From Bacillota bacterium (lineage in GTDB: Bacteria; Bacillota; Clostridia; Christensenellales; Aristaeellaceae), in NCBI GenBank assembly GCA_023409955.1, contig JAEYQQ010000136.1:1-52260 (forward strand): a stretch of 52,260 bases of DNA, read 5' to 3'. A program made the translations under genes and the position numbers. The notes under the pieces were generated by a model. That model saw only the letters and a program-made list of their open reading frames with translations. It searched no databases and was not told the origin of the DNA. Positions 16,186 to 24,663 of this stretch are shown here, piece by piece. Positions within the stretch are counted from its first letter, which is position 1. Each line of letters opens with the position of its first letter.

Positions 16186-17194
16186 ATATGTCGATAAATT
16201 TTCGGAATTCTGTCATGATCCCAATACCATCGGGATAATGGGCTGCAAACTGGGGCACTGCATGGCTGGGATAAGAATTGCCCTCTATAAACCTTGGCCC
16301 GTCATTGGTGATGGCAACATCCCAGGCTACAAACCGCATTTGAGGCACCTTTTGAGCGGCTTCAAGGCACATGCGGGTGGCTTCCTTCCAGTAGGGAATC
16401 TCAAAGCCTACAATAGGTGTGCCTGTTTTGGGATGTTTTTCATAGGTGTTGCCCTGCTTGTCCGCCCCGACGGTCAAAAGTTTGCCGGTATCAAGATCCA
16501 CCCTGGCAGCCATGCCGCCGCAGTCCACATTGTCCATGACCCGGCCGTTGCCAATACGCAGGAAGGCGTAAACAATTCCCTGCTTTTTGTCGCCCAGGAG
16601 GGTGGCAATGCGCACAGTATTGACGGAGGTAGGGCAGAGCTTTGCCAAATGGTCATGCTGCACCACCAGCTCTTCCAGAATGCCGATACTGTTGTTGATC
16701 AAAAGCTCCAGGAATATGGGAATGCTTTCTTCCCACTCTTTCCTGGCATACTTTTCGATGCCTTGACCACTGGAGCCTTCCAGCGGCTTGGCTATGACAG
16801 CATGCTTGTTGGAAAGAAACGCTTCCAGCGCATCTACCGTTGTAGAACGGCTGATCTCCAGCCAGTCTCTGTTTACCTGATCGGCAAACAAGGTGTTGAA
16901 CTCGGCCTTGTTATCAAAATAATGCCAGTAGCTTTTATCGTTCATTCTCCGGACAATGGTATTGGAAATACCACGGGTAATCTGGGTTCTGCGCTGGGCG
17001 TCATTCAAGCGGTAGAATTGAGCGATTTTGTAATCTACATATCCGGCATTGTACTTGATGGCGCAGTTCAGCATGTCAAGCAGCAGCCACAGCCGGCTTT
17101 TCCCGCTGCGCTCTTTTAAGACTTTGGTTGTCTTCCACATGGCTTTGTAATCCATGCGCGTCATCCGCTGAATCAGATACTTCAAACGGTTCAT
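16184..17194 (-). CDS. ATP-grasp protein, sugar-transfer-associated type
   Basis: 336 aa, resembling the sugar-transfer-associated ATP-grasp family (ATPgrasp_ST), often found in polysaccharide or envelope glycan clusters. Seen: an N-terminal helical part, then ATP-grasp elements AVIAKPLEGSSGQGIEKY (lysine and glycine-rich loop), EELVVQHDHLAKLCPTSVNTVRI, and the metal-binding end FIEGNSYPSHAVPQF. Two in-frame ATGs exist; 17194 has GGAGG at 6 nt spacing whereas 17200 would abut it. It begins 14 nt after the ychF stop, so the two are cotranscribed. No glycosyltransferase is nearby; the ligated substrate is unknown. Confidence 0.8.
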   Translation of the reverse strand: MNRLKYLIQRMTRMDYKAMWKTTKVLKERSGKSRLWLLLDMLNCAIKYNAGYVDYKIAQFYRLNDAQRRTQITRGISNTIVRRMNDKSYWHYFDNKAEFNTLFADQVNRDWLEISRSTTVDALEAFLSNKHAVIAKPLEGSSGQGIEKYARKEWEESIPIFLELLINNSIGILEELVVQHDHLAKLCPTSVNTVRIATLLGDKKQGIVYAFLRIGNGRVMDNVDCGGMAARVDLDTGKLLTVGADKQGNTYEKHPKTGTPIVGFEIPYWKEATRMCLEAAQKVPQMRFVAWDVAITNDGPRFIEGNSYPSHAVPQFAAHYPDGIGIMTEFRKFIDI

Positions 17195-17208
17195 ATCCAT
17201 CCTCCGGG

Positions 17209-18306
17209 TTATACGTTGAAACGGAACAGAGTGATGTCCCCATCCTGCATGACATACTCCTTGCCTTCGCTGCGGATAAGACCTTTTTCACGGCAGGCGT
17301 TCATGCTGCCCTGGGCGATCAATGTCTCAAAGGGCACAATTTCCGCACGAATAAAGCCCTTTTCAAAATCGCTATGGATTTTTCCTGCTGCCTGCGGCGC
17401 CTTTGTACCTGTTTTGATGGTCCATGCCCGGCACTCGTCGGAACCGGCGGTTAAGAAGGACATCAGACCAAGCAAACGGTAGCAGGTAGTGACAAGCCTG
17501 TCCAGACCACTTTTTTCAAGCCCCAGATCAGCAAGGAACTCTATTTTTTCTTCCGGAGGCAGCTGTGCGATTTCTTCTTCTATGCGTGCGCTGATAACGA
17601 TCAGCTCCGCATGTTCGGCAGCAGCCAGTTCCTTCATTTTTACCACACCAGGGATTTCGGTCTCTGCCTTGGCAAGATCATCCTCGGAGATGTTGGCGGC
17701 ATAGATTACCGGCTTCGTGGTGAGTAGAAACCAGCTTTCCGCAATTTCTTTTTCATCATCCGCCATGGCGTATGTACGGGCCGGTTTGCCCTGCTCCAAA
17801 TGATTTAGAAGCCGCTTGGCCAGATCGGCCTCCACAGCATACTTTTTGTCACCGGATTTGACCATTTTCCGAGCCTTATCTTCCCGGCGGGAAACGGTAT
17901 CCATGTCGGCAAAGATCAGCTCCAAGTTAATGGTTTCGATATCCCGGGCAGGATCAACATTGCCATCCACATGGATGATGTTTTCATCCTCGAAGCAGCG
18001 AACTACATGAACAATGGCATCCACTTCACGGATATGGGAAAGAAACTTGTTGCCTAAGCCTTCGCCTCGGCTGGCCCCTTTAACAAGACCGGCAATGTCA
18101 ACAAACTCAATGGCGGTAGGTGTCACCTTCTTAGGATGATACATTTCTGCCAATACATTCAAGCGTTCATCAGGTACCAAAACAATACCAGTGTTGGGTT
18201 CAATGGTGCAAAACGGATAATTGGCGGCCTGTGCTCCCGCCTGGGTGATAGCATTAAATAGGGTACTTTTCCCTACGTTGGGCAGACCTACGACCCCCAG
18301 CTTCAT
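17209..18306 (-). CDS. ychF: Ribosome-binding ATPase YchF
   Basis: Universally conserved Obg-family P-loop protein that hydrolyses ATP rather than GTP and binds ribosomes. 365 aa, the normal length. Seen: G1 GLPNVGKSTLFN (residues 6-17), the G3 DIAGLVKGASRGEGLGNKFL, the divergent G4 NISE (in YAANISEDD) that explains ATP preference, and the C-terminal TGS-like domain ending TLFRFNV with the conserved HSDFEKGFIRAEIV. The histidine-free hydrophobic cleft typical of HAS-GTPases is consistent. A well-formed promoter lies 42 nt upstream. Confidence 0.96.
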   Translation of the reverse strand: MKLGVVGLPNVGKSTLFNAITQAGAQAANYPFCTIEPNTGIVLVPDERLNVLAEMYHPKKVTPTAIEFVDIAGLVKGASRGEGLGNKFLSHIREVDAIVHVVRCFEDENIIHVDGNVDPARDIETINLELIFADMDTVSRREDKARKMVKSGDKKYAVEADLAKRLLNHLEQGKPARTYAMADDEKEIAESWFLLTTKPVIYAANISEDDLAKAETEIPGVVKMKELAAAEHAELIVISARIEEEIAQLPPEEKIEFLADLGLEKSGLDRLVTTCYRLLGLMSFLTAGSDECRAWTIKTGTKAPQAAGKIHSDFEKGFIRAEIVPFETLIAQGSMNACREKGLIRSEGKEYVMQDGDITLFRFNV

Positions 18307-18347
18307 GGACGACGCCCCTTCCTTTACATTGGAACAAGAACTAAACT

Positions 18348-18376
18348 ATTATACAAGGACATGCAATGAAAAGCAA
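18348..18376 (-). promoter_or_regulatory. Promoter of ychF
   Basis: Minus-strand TTGCTT (18371-18376), 17-bp spacer and perfect TATAAT (18348-18353), 42 nt before the ychF start. Confidence 0.7.
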
Positions 18377-18420
18377 TCTTTCCCACAAGCGTGTGCGAAT
18401 AATCGAAGCATTTGAATTGA

Positions 18421-18575
18421 AGATTTGGATAATCGTTTCCTAAAGCAACAGCCCTTATGGGGATGCTGCGAGGCGAGAAAATGCTCTTCTGGGCGCCTGA
18501 TATGGAGCCTAGGATTAGACCTTGAATATCTGGAAGAAGCGAAGGGGTGCAATCATCCATTTGCTTCTTTATTAA
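18421..18575 (+). ncRNA. Candidate structured RNA in the ychF-uppP gap (tentative)
   Basis: The 389-bp gap between ychF and uppP carries no convincing gene. Its middle is rich in hairpins on the plus strand: a GCA...TGC stem with CCC-TTAT-GGG (about 18447-18471), an AGGCG-AGAA/TTCT-CGCCT stem (about 18474-18500), and a final GAAGC...GCTTC hairpin (about 18538-18568) followed by TTTATT like an intrinsic terminator. No good promoter was found for it, so this may just be leader or spacer. Low confidence. Confidence 0.2.
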
Positions 18576-18637
18576 AGGGCGTTTGATGCGGGTGCATAAA
18601 CAAAACTAGTTATGAGATAGAGTATCAAGTGTTTTTC

Positions 18638-18666
18638 GTGACAGCGTGAGGTAAATCATGTATAAT
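18638..18666 (+). promoter_or_regulatory. Promoter of uppP
   Basis: GTGACA (18638-18643), 17-bp spacer and perfect TATAAT (18661-18666), 29 nt before the uppP start. Confidence 0.75.
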
Positions 18667-18695
18667 AGTCGCTGATTGAATTGCAAAGGAAGGAC

Positions 18696-19553
18696 ATGAA
18701 AATGACCATACTGCAGGCTGCTATCCTTGGCCTGATACAAGGCTTGGCGGAATTCTTGCCCATCTCATCCAGCGGTCATCTGATTTTGACCCGTGCTATT
18801 ATGGGGATTTCCGGACAGGAACAAGCTCCCATTTTTTTAATACTGGATATTCTTCTGCATGTAGGCACACTGGTGGCAGTTATCGTTGTGTTTTGGAAGG
18901 ATTGGATGGGGATCTTGCGCAATCTATTTAAGTCAAAAACACTGCTGCTGCTATTCATTGCATCCCTACCAGCATTGATTGTAGCGGTACTGTTCAACGA
19001 CGTCATTGAAGGTTTGTTTACAGGTTGGTTTCTGGGCTTCGCCTTCCTGATTACAGCCGCTTTTATGCTCTTGGCACAAAAGCTTAGCAACCGCAGCAGC
19101 AAGCATGCGAAACGGTCAGAGGAGCCTGGCATCAAAAACGCCATTGCCATGGGTTGTATGCAGGCTGTGGCGCTGCTGCCTGGTGTCAGCCGCAGCGGCT
19201 CGACGCTGTTGGGCGGCGTAGCCTCCGGATTAACCCGCCAGTCGGCAGCCAAGTTCTCTTTTATGATGAGCGCTCCTGCCATATTGGGCAGTCTTCTGAT
19301 TGAAGGAAAGGATGCTTTAGAGAAGGGTTATTTCAGCCAGCTTGAATTGGCTCCGGTTATTGTAGGCATGATAGTTGCCGCCATCAGCGGTTATCTGGCT
19401 ATCCGGTTTATGCTTCAACTGATTAACCGTATTTCGTTGTCCTGGTTTGCGCTGTATGTGGCGATCATTGGCGTAGCCGTGATTATACTTCAGTTTGCTG
19501 TGCCTGGTTTCCTGCCCTCATTTTTCAGCGTTGCGGCTAATCCCATATCGTAA
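18696..19553 (+). CDS. uppP: Undecaprenyl-diphosphatase UppP (BacA family)
   Basis: 285-aa polytopic membrane phosphatase that recycles undecaprenyl pyrophosphate to the lipid carrier phosphate for wall synthesis; excess confers bacitracin resistance. Seen: GLIQGLAEFLPISSSGHL (the glutamate-rich first motif, about residues 12-29) and the second motif LLPGVSRSGSTLLGG, with seven to eight hydrophobic helices. ATG 18696 has AAGGA 5 nt upstream; ATG 18702 and TTG 18681 are alternatives. It has its own promoter and appears monocistronic. Confidence 0.95.
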   Translation: MKMTILQAAILGLIQGLAEFLPISSSGHLILTRAIMGISGQEQAPIFLILDILLHVGTLVAVIVVFWKDWMGILRNLFKSKTLLLLFIASLPALIVAVLFNDVIEGLFTGWFLGFAFLITAAFMLLAQKLSNRSSKHAKRSEEPGIKNAIAMGCMQAVALLPGVSRSGSTLLGGVASGLTRQSAAKFSFMMSAPAILGSLLIEGKDALEKGYFSQLELAPVIVGMIVAAISGYLAIRFMLQLINRISLSWFALYVAIIGVAVIILQFAVPGFLPSFFSVAANPIS

Positions 19554-19674
19554 TATCATCTTGTGATTTTGAATATCAGCTATTAATTTGGACAGTATAG
19601 GAGGTGAATGGAAAAGGTGCATAAGCATACATGAGATAAAGATGCAATGCGCCATAATGTAAGGAGGCCTTTAC

Positions 19675-21051
19675 ATGACAGGGATACCGCTTCTCATCGC
19701 GTTTGTTGTAATGGTAATCGTGATGATTGTAGCCATTTCAAAATTCCATCTGCATCCGTTTCTGTCGCTGATGGGGACATCTCTTGTGCTGGCCTTTTTG
19801 GGCGGCATCCCTCTGATTAATATACCTAGCGTAATCGGTGCCGGCTTTTCAGGTGCATTTTCCAGTCTTGGTATTGTGATTATCCTCGGTGCCATGATCG
19901 GTTACTTTCTGGAAAAGACCGGTGCGGCGCTGACGATGGCGGATTATGTTGTCCGCAAGGTCGGAAAACGAAATCCAGAGCTTGCTATCCTAATCATGGG
20001 CTGGATCGTATCTATACCTGTGTTTTGTGATAGTGGGTTTGTTATTTTAAACCCTATCCGGCGTGCGATTACAAAAAAGACTGCTGTATCCAGCATAGCC
20101 ATGACAGTAGCGCTTTCTGCAGGCCTATATACATCCCATGTGCTCATTCCGCCGACCCCAGGACCCATAGCAGCCGCAGGTACGCTGGGCATTGCAAACA
20201 ACATGCTGCTGGTGATTGGTGTAGGCGTTTTAGTCTCCATTCCTAGCCTGATTGCCGCCTATTTTTATGCCAAGTTCATTGGTAAACGTGTGAGATCAGA
20301 AGAAGATGAAGAGAAAGATGAGACCATTAAAAGTTACGATGAACTGGTAAAAGAATATGGTAAGCTTCCAGGAACCTTTGCTTCATTTATGCCCATTGTT
20401 CTGCCAGTTGTTTTGATGAGTTTGAGCTCTGTGTTCTCCATCCTCGGTCTCACAGGCCCCATCTTTGATCTGTTCACTTTCCTGGGCACCCCCATGATAG
20501 CGCTGGCCGTAGGCCTTCTATTCAGTATCGGACTGCTGTCCGCCGCTGGCAAGATGAAGGAGTTCCATGGTCTAACCGAGGAAACGTTAAAGACGGTTGG
20601 ACCAATTTTGTTTGTAACCGCAGCTGGTGGTGTGCTGGGCAAGGTGATTACTGAGGCGGGTATTACAACGTTTATATCAGAAAATGCTACATTCCTGGCA
20701 AGCATCGGCATGTTCTTCCCATTCCTGATTGCTGCCATATTAAAAACGGCTCAAGGTTCTTCCACGGTAGCTATCATTACTACCGCCAGCGTTATGGGCG
20801 CTTTTTCCACGCCAGGATCGCTGATGCAGAGCCTAGGTCTTACAACACCGCTGGCAGCAGCCCTTACAGTAATGGCCATTGGAGCAGGTTCCATGACGGT
20901 ATCCCATGCCAATGATTCGTATTTCTGGGTGGTGACGAACTTTGGCCATATCAAGGCTGCGGATGGGTATAAGACGCAGACCATGGTTACGCTGGTCATG
21001 GGCATTACAGCCATTATTTTTATCTGGATTCTGTCGATGTTATTGCTGTGA
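19675..21051 (+). CDS. GntP family permease, probable glycerate/aldonate transporter
   Basis: 458-aa gluconate:H+ symporter (GntP) family protein with about 12-14 hydrophobic helices. Seen: N-terminal FHLHPFLSLMGTSLVLAFLGG, GFVILNPIRRAI, VLIPPTPGPIAAAG, LKTAQGSSTVAIITTASV and the C-terminal SHANDSYFWVV motif typical of GntP. A charged cytoplasmic loop lies near residues 205-225. ATG 19675 follows a perfect AAGGAGG 9 nt upstream. A glycerate kinase gene begins 50 nt downstream, so glycerate is the likeliest substrate; gluconate or another short aldonate is possible. Confidence 0.9.
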   Translation: MTGIPLLIAFVVMVIVMIVAISKFHLHPFLSLMGTSLVLAFLGGIPLINIPSVIGAGFSGAFSSLGIVIILGAMIGYFLEKTGAALTMADYVVRKVGKRNPELAILIMGWIVSIPVFCDSGFVILNPIRRAITKKTAVSSIAMTVALSAGLYTSHVLIPPTPGPIAAAGTLGIANNMLLVIGVGVLVSIPSLIAAYFYAKFIGKRVRSEEDEEKDETIKSYDELVKEYGKLPGTFASFMPIVLPVVLMSLSSVFSILGLTGPIFDLFTFLGTPMIALAVGLLFSIGLLSAAGKMKEFHGLTEETLKTVGPILFVTAAGGVLGKVITEAGITTFISENATFLASIGMFFPFLIAAILKTAQGSSTVAIITTASVMGAFSTPGSLMQSLGLTTPLAAALTVMAIGAGSMTVSHANDSYFWVVTNFGHIKAADGYKTQTMVTLVMGITAIIFIWILSMLLL

Positions 21052-21101
21052 ACTTGCTGCGAAAGCTTTACACAGTTACGAAAGCGGGAGGGGGATAAGG
21101 A

Positions 21102-22352
21102 ATGATGACAACTATTAGAGATGATGCATGGCAGATTGCACAGGATGCCATTTCAGCTGTTATGCCAGAGGCAGCGGTGAAAAAGGCATTGGCCAGACAT
21201 GATATCCAGGGCGAGGCTGTTATCGTAGCAATTGGAAAGGCTGCTTGGCGTATGGCCAAGGCGGCACATGATGTGCTTGGGGACAAAGTCACTGCCGGTA
21301 TTGTTATTACAAAGTATGAACATTCCCAAGGCGAGATACCTTTACTGTCAATCTTTGAAGCTGGGCATCCAGTGCCTGATGAGAACAGCGTACGTGCCAC
21401 AAGGGAGGCCATGCGCTTAATTAGCGGACTGAAAGAGGATCAGACAGTGGTATTCTTAGTCTCTGGTGGCGGCTCGGCATTGTTTGAACTGCCTATGGAA
21501 GGTATCACTCTTTCAGAGATTGCCGATGTCACCAGGCAGCTTTTAGCCTGCGGGGCGAACATTGTAGAGATTAACACCATCCGTAAGCATTTGTCACAGG
21601 TTAAAGGCGGACGGTTTGCGCAAAAATGCGAACCTGCGCATGTGCTGTCTATTGTGCTCAGTGACGTATTGGGCGATCCGCTTGATAGTATTGCATCTGG
21701 ACCTGCCTATCCTGACAGATCCACCAGTGAAGACGCATTGAGCATTGTCAAAAAATATTGCTTGAAGCTGCCGGAAGCTGTTTTGGATGCTTTACATACT
21801 GAAACCCCCAAAGCACTGAAAAATGTTATCTCCGAAATAACTGGAAATGTCAACGCACTGTGCTATGGGGCACAGAAGGCAGCGCAAGGTATGGGATACG
21901 ATACATTGCTGCTGACCACAACGCTGGATACCGAGGCAAGGGGAGCAGGGGCGTTTCTGGCTGCCATTGCCAGACAGATACGTGAAACGGGGCAGCCCCT
22001 TAAGCCACCTTGCGCGGTTATCTTAGGTGGAGAGACAGTGGTCCACCTCAAGGGGCATGGCAAGGGTGGAAGAAATCAGGAACTGGCGCTGGCGGCGGCT
22101 GCTGGGATTGCGGGGCTGCAAAGTACACTTGTGCTTTCGATTGGCTCTGATGGAACCGATGGTCCAACAGATGCGGCAGGCGGTATGGTAACAGGGGAGT
22201 TTGCATCAGATTGCAGGAGATTGGGGCTTGATATTGATGCAGCGCTTGCGGATAACGATGCCTATCCGCTGATGAAAGCAGCAGGCGGCTTGCTTGTCAC
22301 CGGTCCTACAGGTACCAATGTCAATGATTTGATGATGGTGCTATGCAAATGA
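21102..22352 (+). CDS. Glycerate 2-kinase (MOFRL/GckA-type)
   Basis: 416-aa class-II glycerate kinase, phosphorylating D-glycerate (to 2-phosphoglycerate in characterised GckA enzymes) to feed lower glycolysis. Seen: the N-terminal DUF4147 domain with VIVAIGKAAWRMAKAA, AGHPVPDENS, VFLVSGGGSALFELP, and INTIRKHLSQVKGGRFA; the C-terminal MOFRL domain with AVILGGETVVHLKGHGKGGR NQELAL-type motif and the terminal GPTGTNVNDLMMVL. ATG 21102 or the adjacent ATG 21105 follows GGGGGATAAGGA. It sits 50 nt behind the GntP permease, forming a glycerate uptake and use unit. Confidence 0.93.
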   Translation: MMTTIRDDAWQIAQDAISAVMPEAAVKKALARHDIQGEAVIVAIGKAAWRMAKAAHDVLGDKVTAGIVITKYEHSQGEIPLLSIFEAGHPVPDENSVRATREAMRLISGLKEDQTVVFLVSGGGSALFELPMEGITLSEIADVTRQLLACGANIVEINTIRKHLSQVKGGRFAQKCEPAHVLSIVLSDVLGDPLDSIASGPAYPDRSTSEDALSIVKKYCLKLPEAVLDALHTETPKALKNVISEITGNVNALCYGAQKAAQGMGYDTLLLTTTLDTEARGAGAFLAAIARQIRETGQPLKPPCAVILGGETVVHLKGHGKGGRNQELALAAAAGIAGLQSTLVLSIGSDGTDGPTDAAGGMVTGEFASDCRRLGLDIDAALADNDAYPLMKAAGGLLVTGPTGTNVNDLMMVLCK

Positions 22353-22412
22353 TTTGGGTGCTGCGATTTGCTAATGAAGGCTTTGGTGGAGTGCTAAGAT
22401 TAACATTTGACT

Positions 22413-22449
22413 ATAAAAATGGCAGCTGTGTAAATACACAGCTGCCATT
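22413..22449 (-). terminator. Strong terminator between convergent glycerate kinase and minus-strand operon
   Basis: GGCAGCTGTG (22421-22430) pairs with CACAGCTGCC (22437-22446), extended by AAT/ATT. On the minus strand ATTTTTATAG follows, so it mainly ends the MFS-pepF-small protein transcript; on the plus strand the tail is only ATTATATG. Confidence 0.75.
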
Positions 22450-22489
22450 ATATGATTTGAAATGATTAACTGGTTGGGTTAGCAATTGA

Positions 22490-22828
22490 TTACTCCCAGT
22501 CCACCAAACCTTTTTCCTCCATGTATGCCTGCTGGGCATCCATGTAGTCATCCAGCAGAGAGGCAACCTTCATGGCTGCATCGGCTCCCAGCTTGTGTTT
22601 GCTGACCAGCTCATCCAGCATAAACTCAAATGCTTCATCGTCATCATAGTAGGTATCGCCTGCATTACCCTTTTCATCAATGACGCCGCTTTTACGCATG
22701 AAGGCGAGGTCAGCATCAATTGCCTGGGAAATCAGCTCTTCCACAGCAACAGGCAGTTCCTTGTGCTGCTTTAAGTCGATCTTGGATAGGATAAAAGGAA
22801 GTGCATCCTGTTTGTTATAACCGTTCAT
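22490..22828 (-). CDS. Small acidic protein, unrecognised
   Basis: 112 aa, no family recognised. The sequence is soluble-looking, acidic and mostly helical, with a clustered acidic stretch (YYDDDEAFEFMLDEL, about residues 60-75) and a C-terminal MEEKGLVDWE. No cysteine, no membrane segment. ATG 22828 has a well-spaced GGAGG (8 nt). It starts 17 nt after the pepF stop on the same strand and ends at a strong terminator, so it is the last gene of that operon. Confidence 0.75.
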   Translation of the reverse strand: MNGYNKQDALPFILSKIDLKQHKELPVAVEELISQAIDADLAFMRKSGVIDEKGNAGDTYYDDDEAFEFMLDELVSKHKLGADAAMKVASLLDDYMDAQQAYMEEKGLVDWE

Positions 22829-22845
22829 ATGTATTCCTCCCTATT

Positions 22846-24633
22846 TTACAGAAGTTTGGCCAGGCGTTCGGTGGTTTGTTTGAACACCTTCATGGCGCTG
22901 CGGATGGGCTCCGGGCTGGACATATCTACTCCGGCAAGTTTCAAGGCTTCAATGGGGGGCAGGCTGCCACCGGCAGACAGGAACTTGTAGTAGTCACGGA
23001 CCGCAGGCTCGCCTTCGGTTAGGATACGGTTTGCCAGGAACACGGCGGCAGAAAAGCCGGTGGCATACTTGTATACATAGAAGGCACGATAGAAATGGGG
23101 AATGCGCATCCATTCCACCTGTATCAGCTCATCCACCACACAATGCTGACCATAATACTTCTGATTCAGCTCCAGATAAGCCTTGGAAAGGGCCTCCTTG
23201 GTCAGTGCCTCCCCATCCTCCGCCATTTTATGGCTGATGCGCTCGAATTCGGCAAACATGGTCTGGCGGAACACTGTGGTGCGGAATTGCTCCAGCAGAT
23301 GATTGCACAGGAAGGCCAGTGCTTTGCGATTGTCCTGATACCTGTCCATAAGTTTGGTCATGAGAATGATCTCATTGCAGGTGGAAGCCACCTCTGCCGC
23401 AAACAAGGTGTAATTGGCTTTGGGTGCGGGCTGATGTAGGTTGCTGTAATAGCTGTGCATGGCATGGCCCATTTCGTGGGCAATGGTCATGGTGCTGTCC
23501 AGGTCCTCCCGGTGATTGAGGAGTACAAAGGGGTGTATACCGTAAGCCCCCCAGGAATAGGCACCGCTGGACTTGGCTTTGCTGGAGTATACATCAATCC
23601 AGCCATCGTTATAAGCGCTTTTCAGGATCTGCTGATATTCGGGGCCCATGGGGGAGAGGCCTTCCATGACAAGCTTATAAGCTTCCGGGTAGGGAAGTGT
23701 CATGTCGAAATCATCCAGCATGGTGGCATAAAGGTCATACAAATGCACTTCATCAAGACTCATGGCGGGCTTACGCAGGGCGATGTATTCATTCAAAGTC
23801 GGCAGGCTCTCATGAATGACAGAGATCAGGTTGTCGTACACGGAAAGGGGAATCTCATCAGGAAAGAGAGAGGCTTCTACAGCGGTGTTGAAACCCCGGG
23901 CACGGGCTGCAAACAGGTCGCCTTTGACGCTGCCGGCATATGCGGCGGCGATGGTGGCACCGAAATCGGTGTAGGTTTCAAACAGGGTGGTGAAGGCCTC
24001 TTTACGAACCCGGCGGTCATTGCTGCGGATAAAGGTACCATAGCCCGATTCGGTTAGAGGGACTTCCTCACCTTTTTCGTTTTTGATGTTGGGGAACTTC
24101 ATGTCTACCTTGGTCAGCATGGAATAAATGTTCTGCGGTGAGCTGGCCATTTCACCTGTCATGGCCAGCAGGCGCTCTTGCTCTGCAGGCAGGGTGTGGG
24201 GTTTGTTGCGCAAAAGATTGCGCAAGTAGACATCATAATCCGTAAGCGATGCATCATTCATCAGTGCTTTTAGCTCTGATTCCTCCATGGCCAGCAGTTC
24301 TGGCTCTAAAAAGGAGCAAGCAGCGCTGGCTTCAACAGAAAGGGACTCGGCCCGGTCAGCTAGGGCCTGATAGGTTGTGTTAGCATTGTCTTCGTCTTTA
24401 TGCATTTGGGCAAATGCATACAGCCTTTCCAGAATGAGCTGGCTATCAAAGAAGGCACGAATGATTTTTCTGGGGGTTTTTGCAGTTGTGCCTTTATAAC
24501 TTTCAAACTCCGCCACAAGAGATTTCATTTTTTGAAAATCAGCTTCCCATGCATCGATGCTGGGGTAAATATCCTCCAGCTTCCATTGCCACCGTTTGTC
24601 TATTTCACTGCGAAGTTTCACTTGTTCTGACAT
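22846..24633 (-). CDS. pepF: Oligoendopeptidase F
   Basis: 595-aa cytosolic zinc oligopeptidase of family M3B that degrades peptides of roughly 7-17 residues. Seen: the zinc motif TIAHEMGHAMHS (HExxH at about residues 386-390), the downstream glutamate in EVASTCNEIIL, the conserved YSWGAYGIHPFVLLNH and HFYRAFYVYKYATGFSAA. Length matches the family. Start ATG 24633 is chosen because AAGGAG lies 8 nt upstream; the ATG two codons earlier (24639) would be too close. It follows the MFS gene by 30 nt and precedes the 112-aa protein by 17 nt. Confidence 0.95.
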   Translation of the reverse strand: MSEQVKLRSEIDKRWQWKLEDIYPSIDAWEADFQKMKSLVAEFESYKGTTAKTPRKIIRAFFDSQLILERLYAFAQMHKDEDNANTTYQALADRAESLSVEASAACSFLEPELLAMEESELKALMNDASLTDYDVYLRNLLRNKPHTLPAEQERLLAMTGEMASSPQNIYSMLTKVDMKFPNIKNEKGEEVPLTESGYGTFIRSNDRRVRKEAFTTLFETYTDFGATIAAAYAGSVKGDLFAARARGFNTAVEASLFPDEIPLSVYDNLISVIHESLPTLNEYIALRKPAMSLDEVHLYDLYATMLDDFDMTLPYPEAYKLVMEGLSPMGPEYQQILKSAYNDGWIDVYSSKAKSSGAYSWGAYGIHPFVLLNHREDLDSTMTIAHEMGHAMHSYYSNLHQPAPKANYTLFAAEVASTCNEIILMTKLMDRYQDNRKALAFLCNHLLEQFRTTVFRQTMFAEFERISHKMAEDGEALTKEALSKAYLELNQKYYGQHCVVDELIQVEWMRIPHFYRAFYVYKYATGFSAAVFLANRILTEGEPAVRDYYKFLSAGGSLPPIEALKLAGVDMSSPEPIRSAMKVFKQTTERLAKLL

Positions 24634-24663
24634 AAACATTCTCCTTATATTTTTACTTACATT

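Noticed and set aside
18324..18560. A 78-aa minus-strand open frame overlapping the ychF promoter region
   Set aside because: It has no ribosome-binding site and no recognisable composition; it overlaps the promoter and hairpins of the gap, so it is most likely chance.
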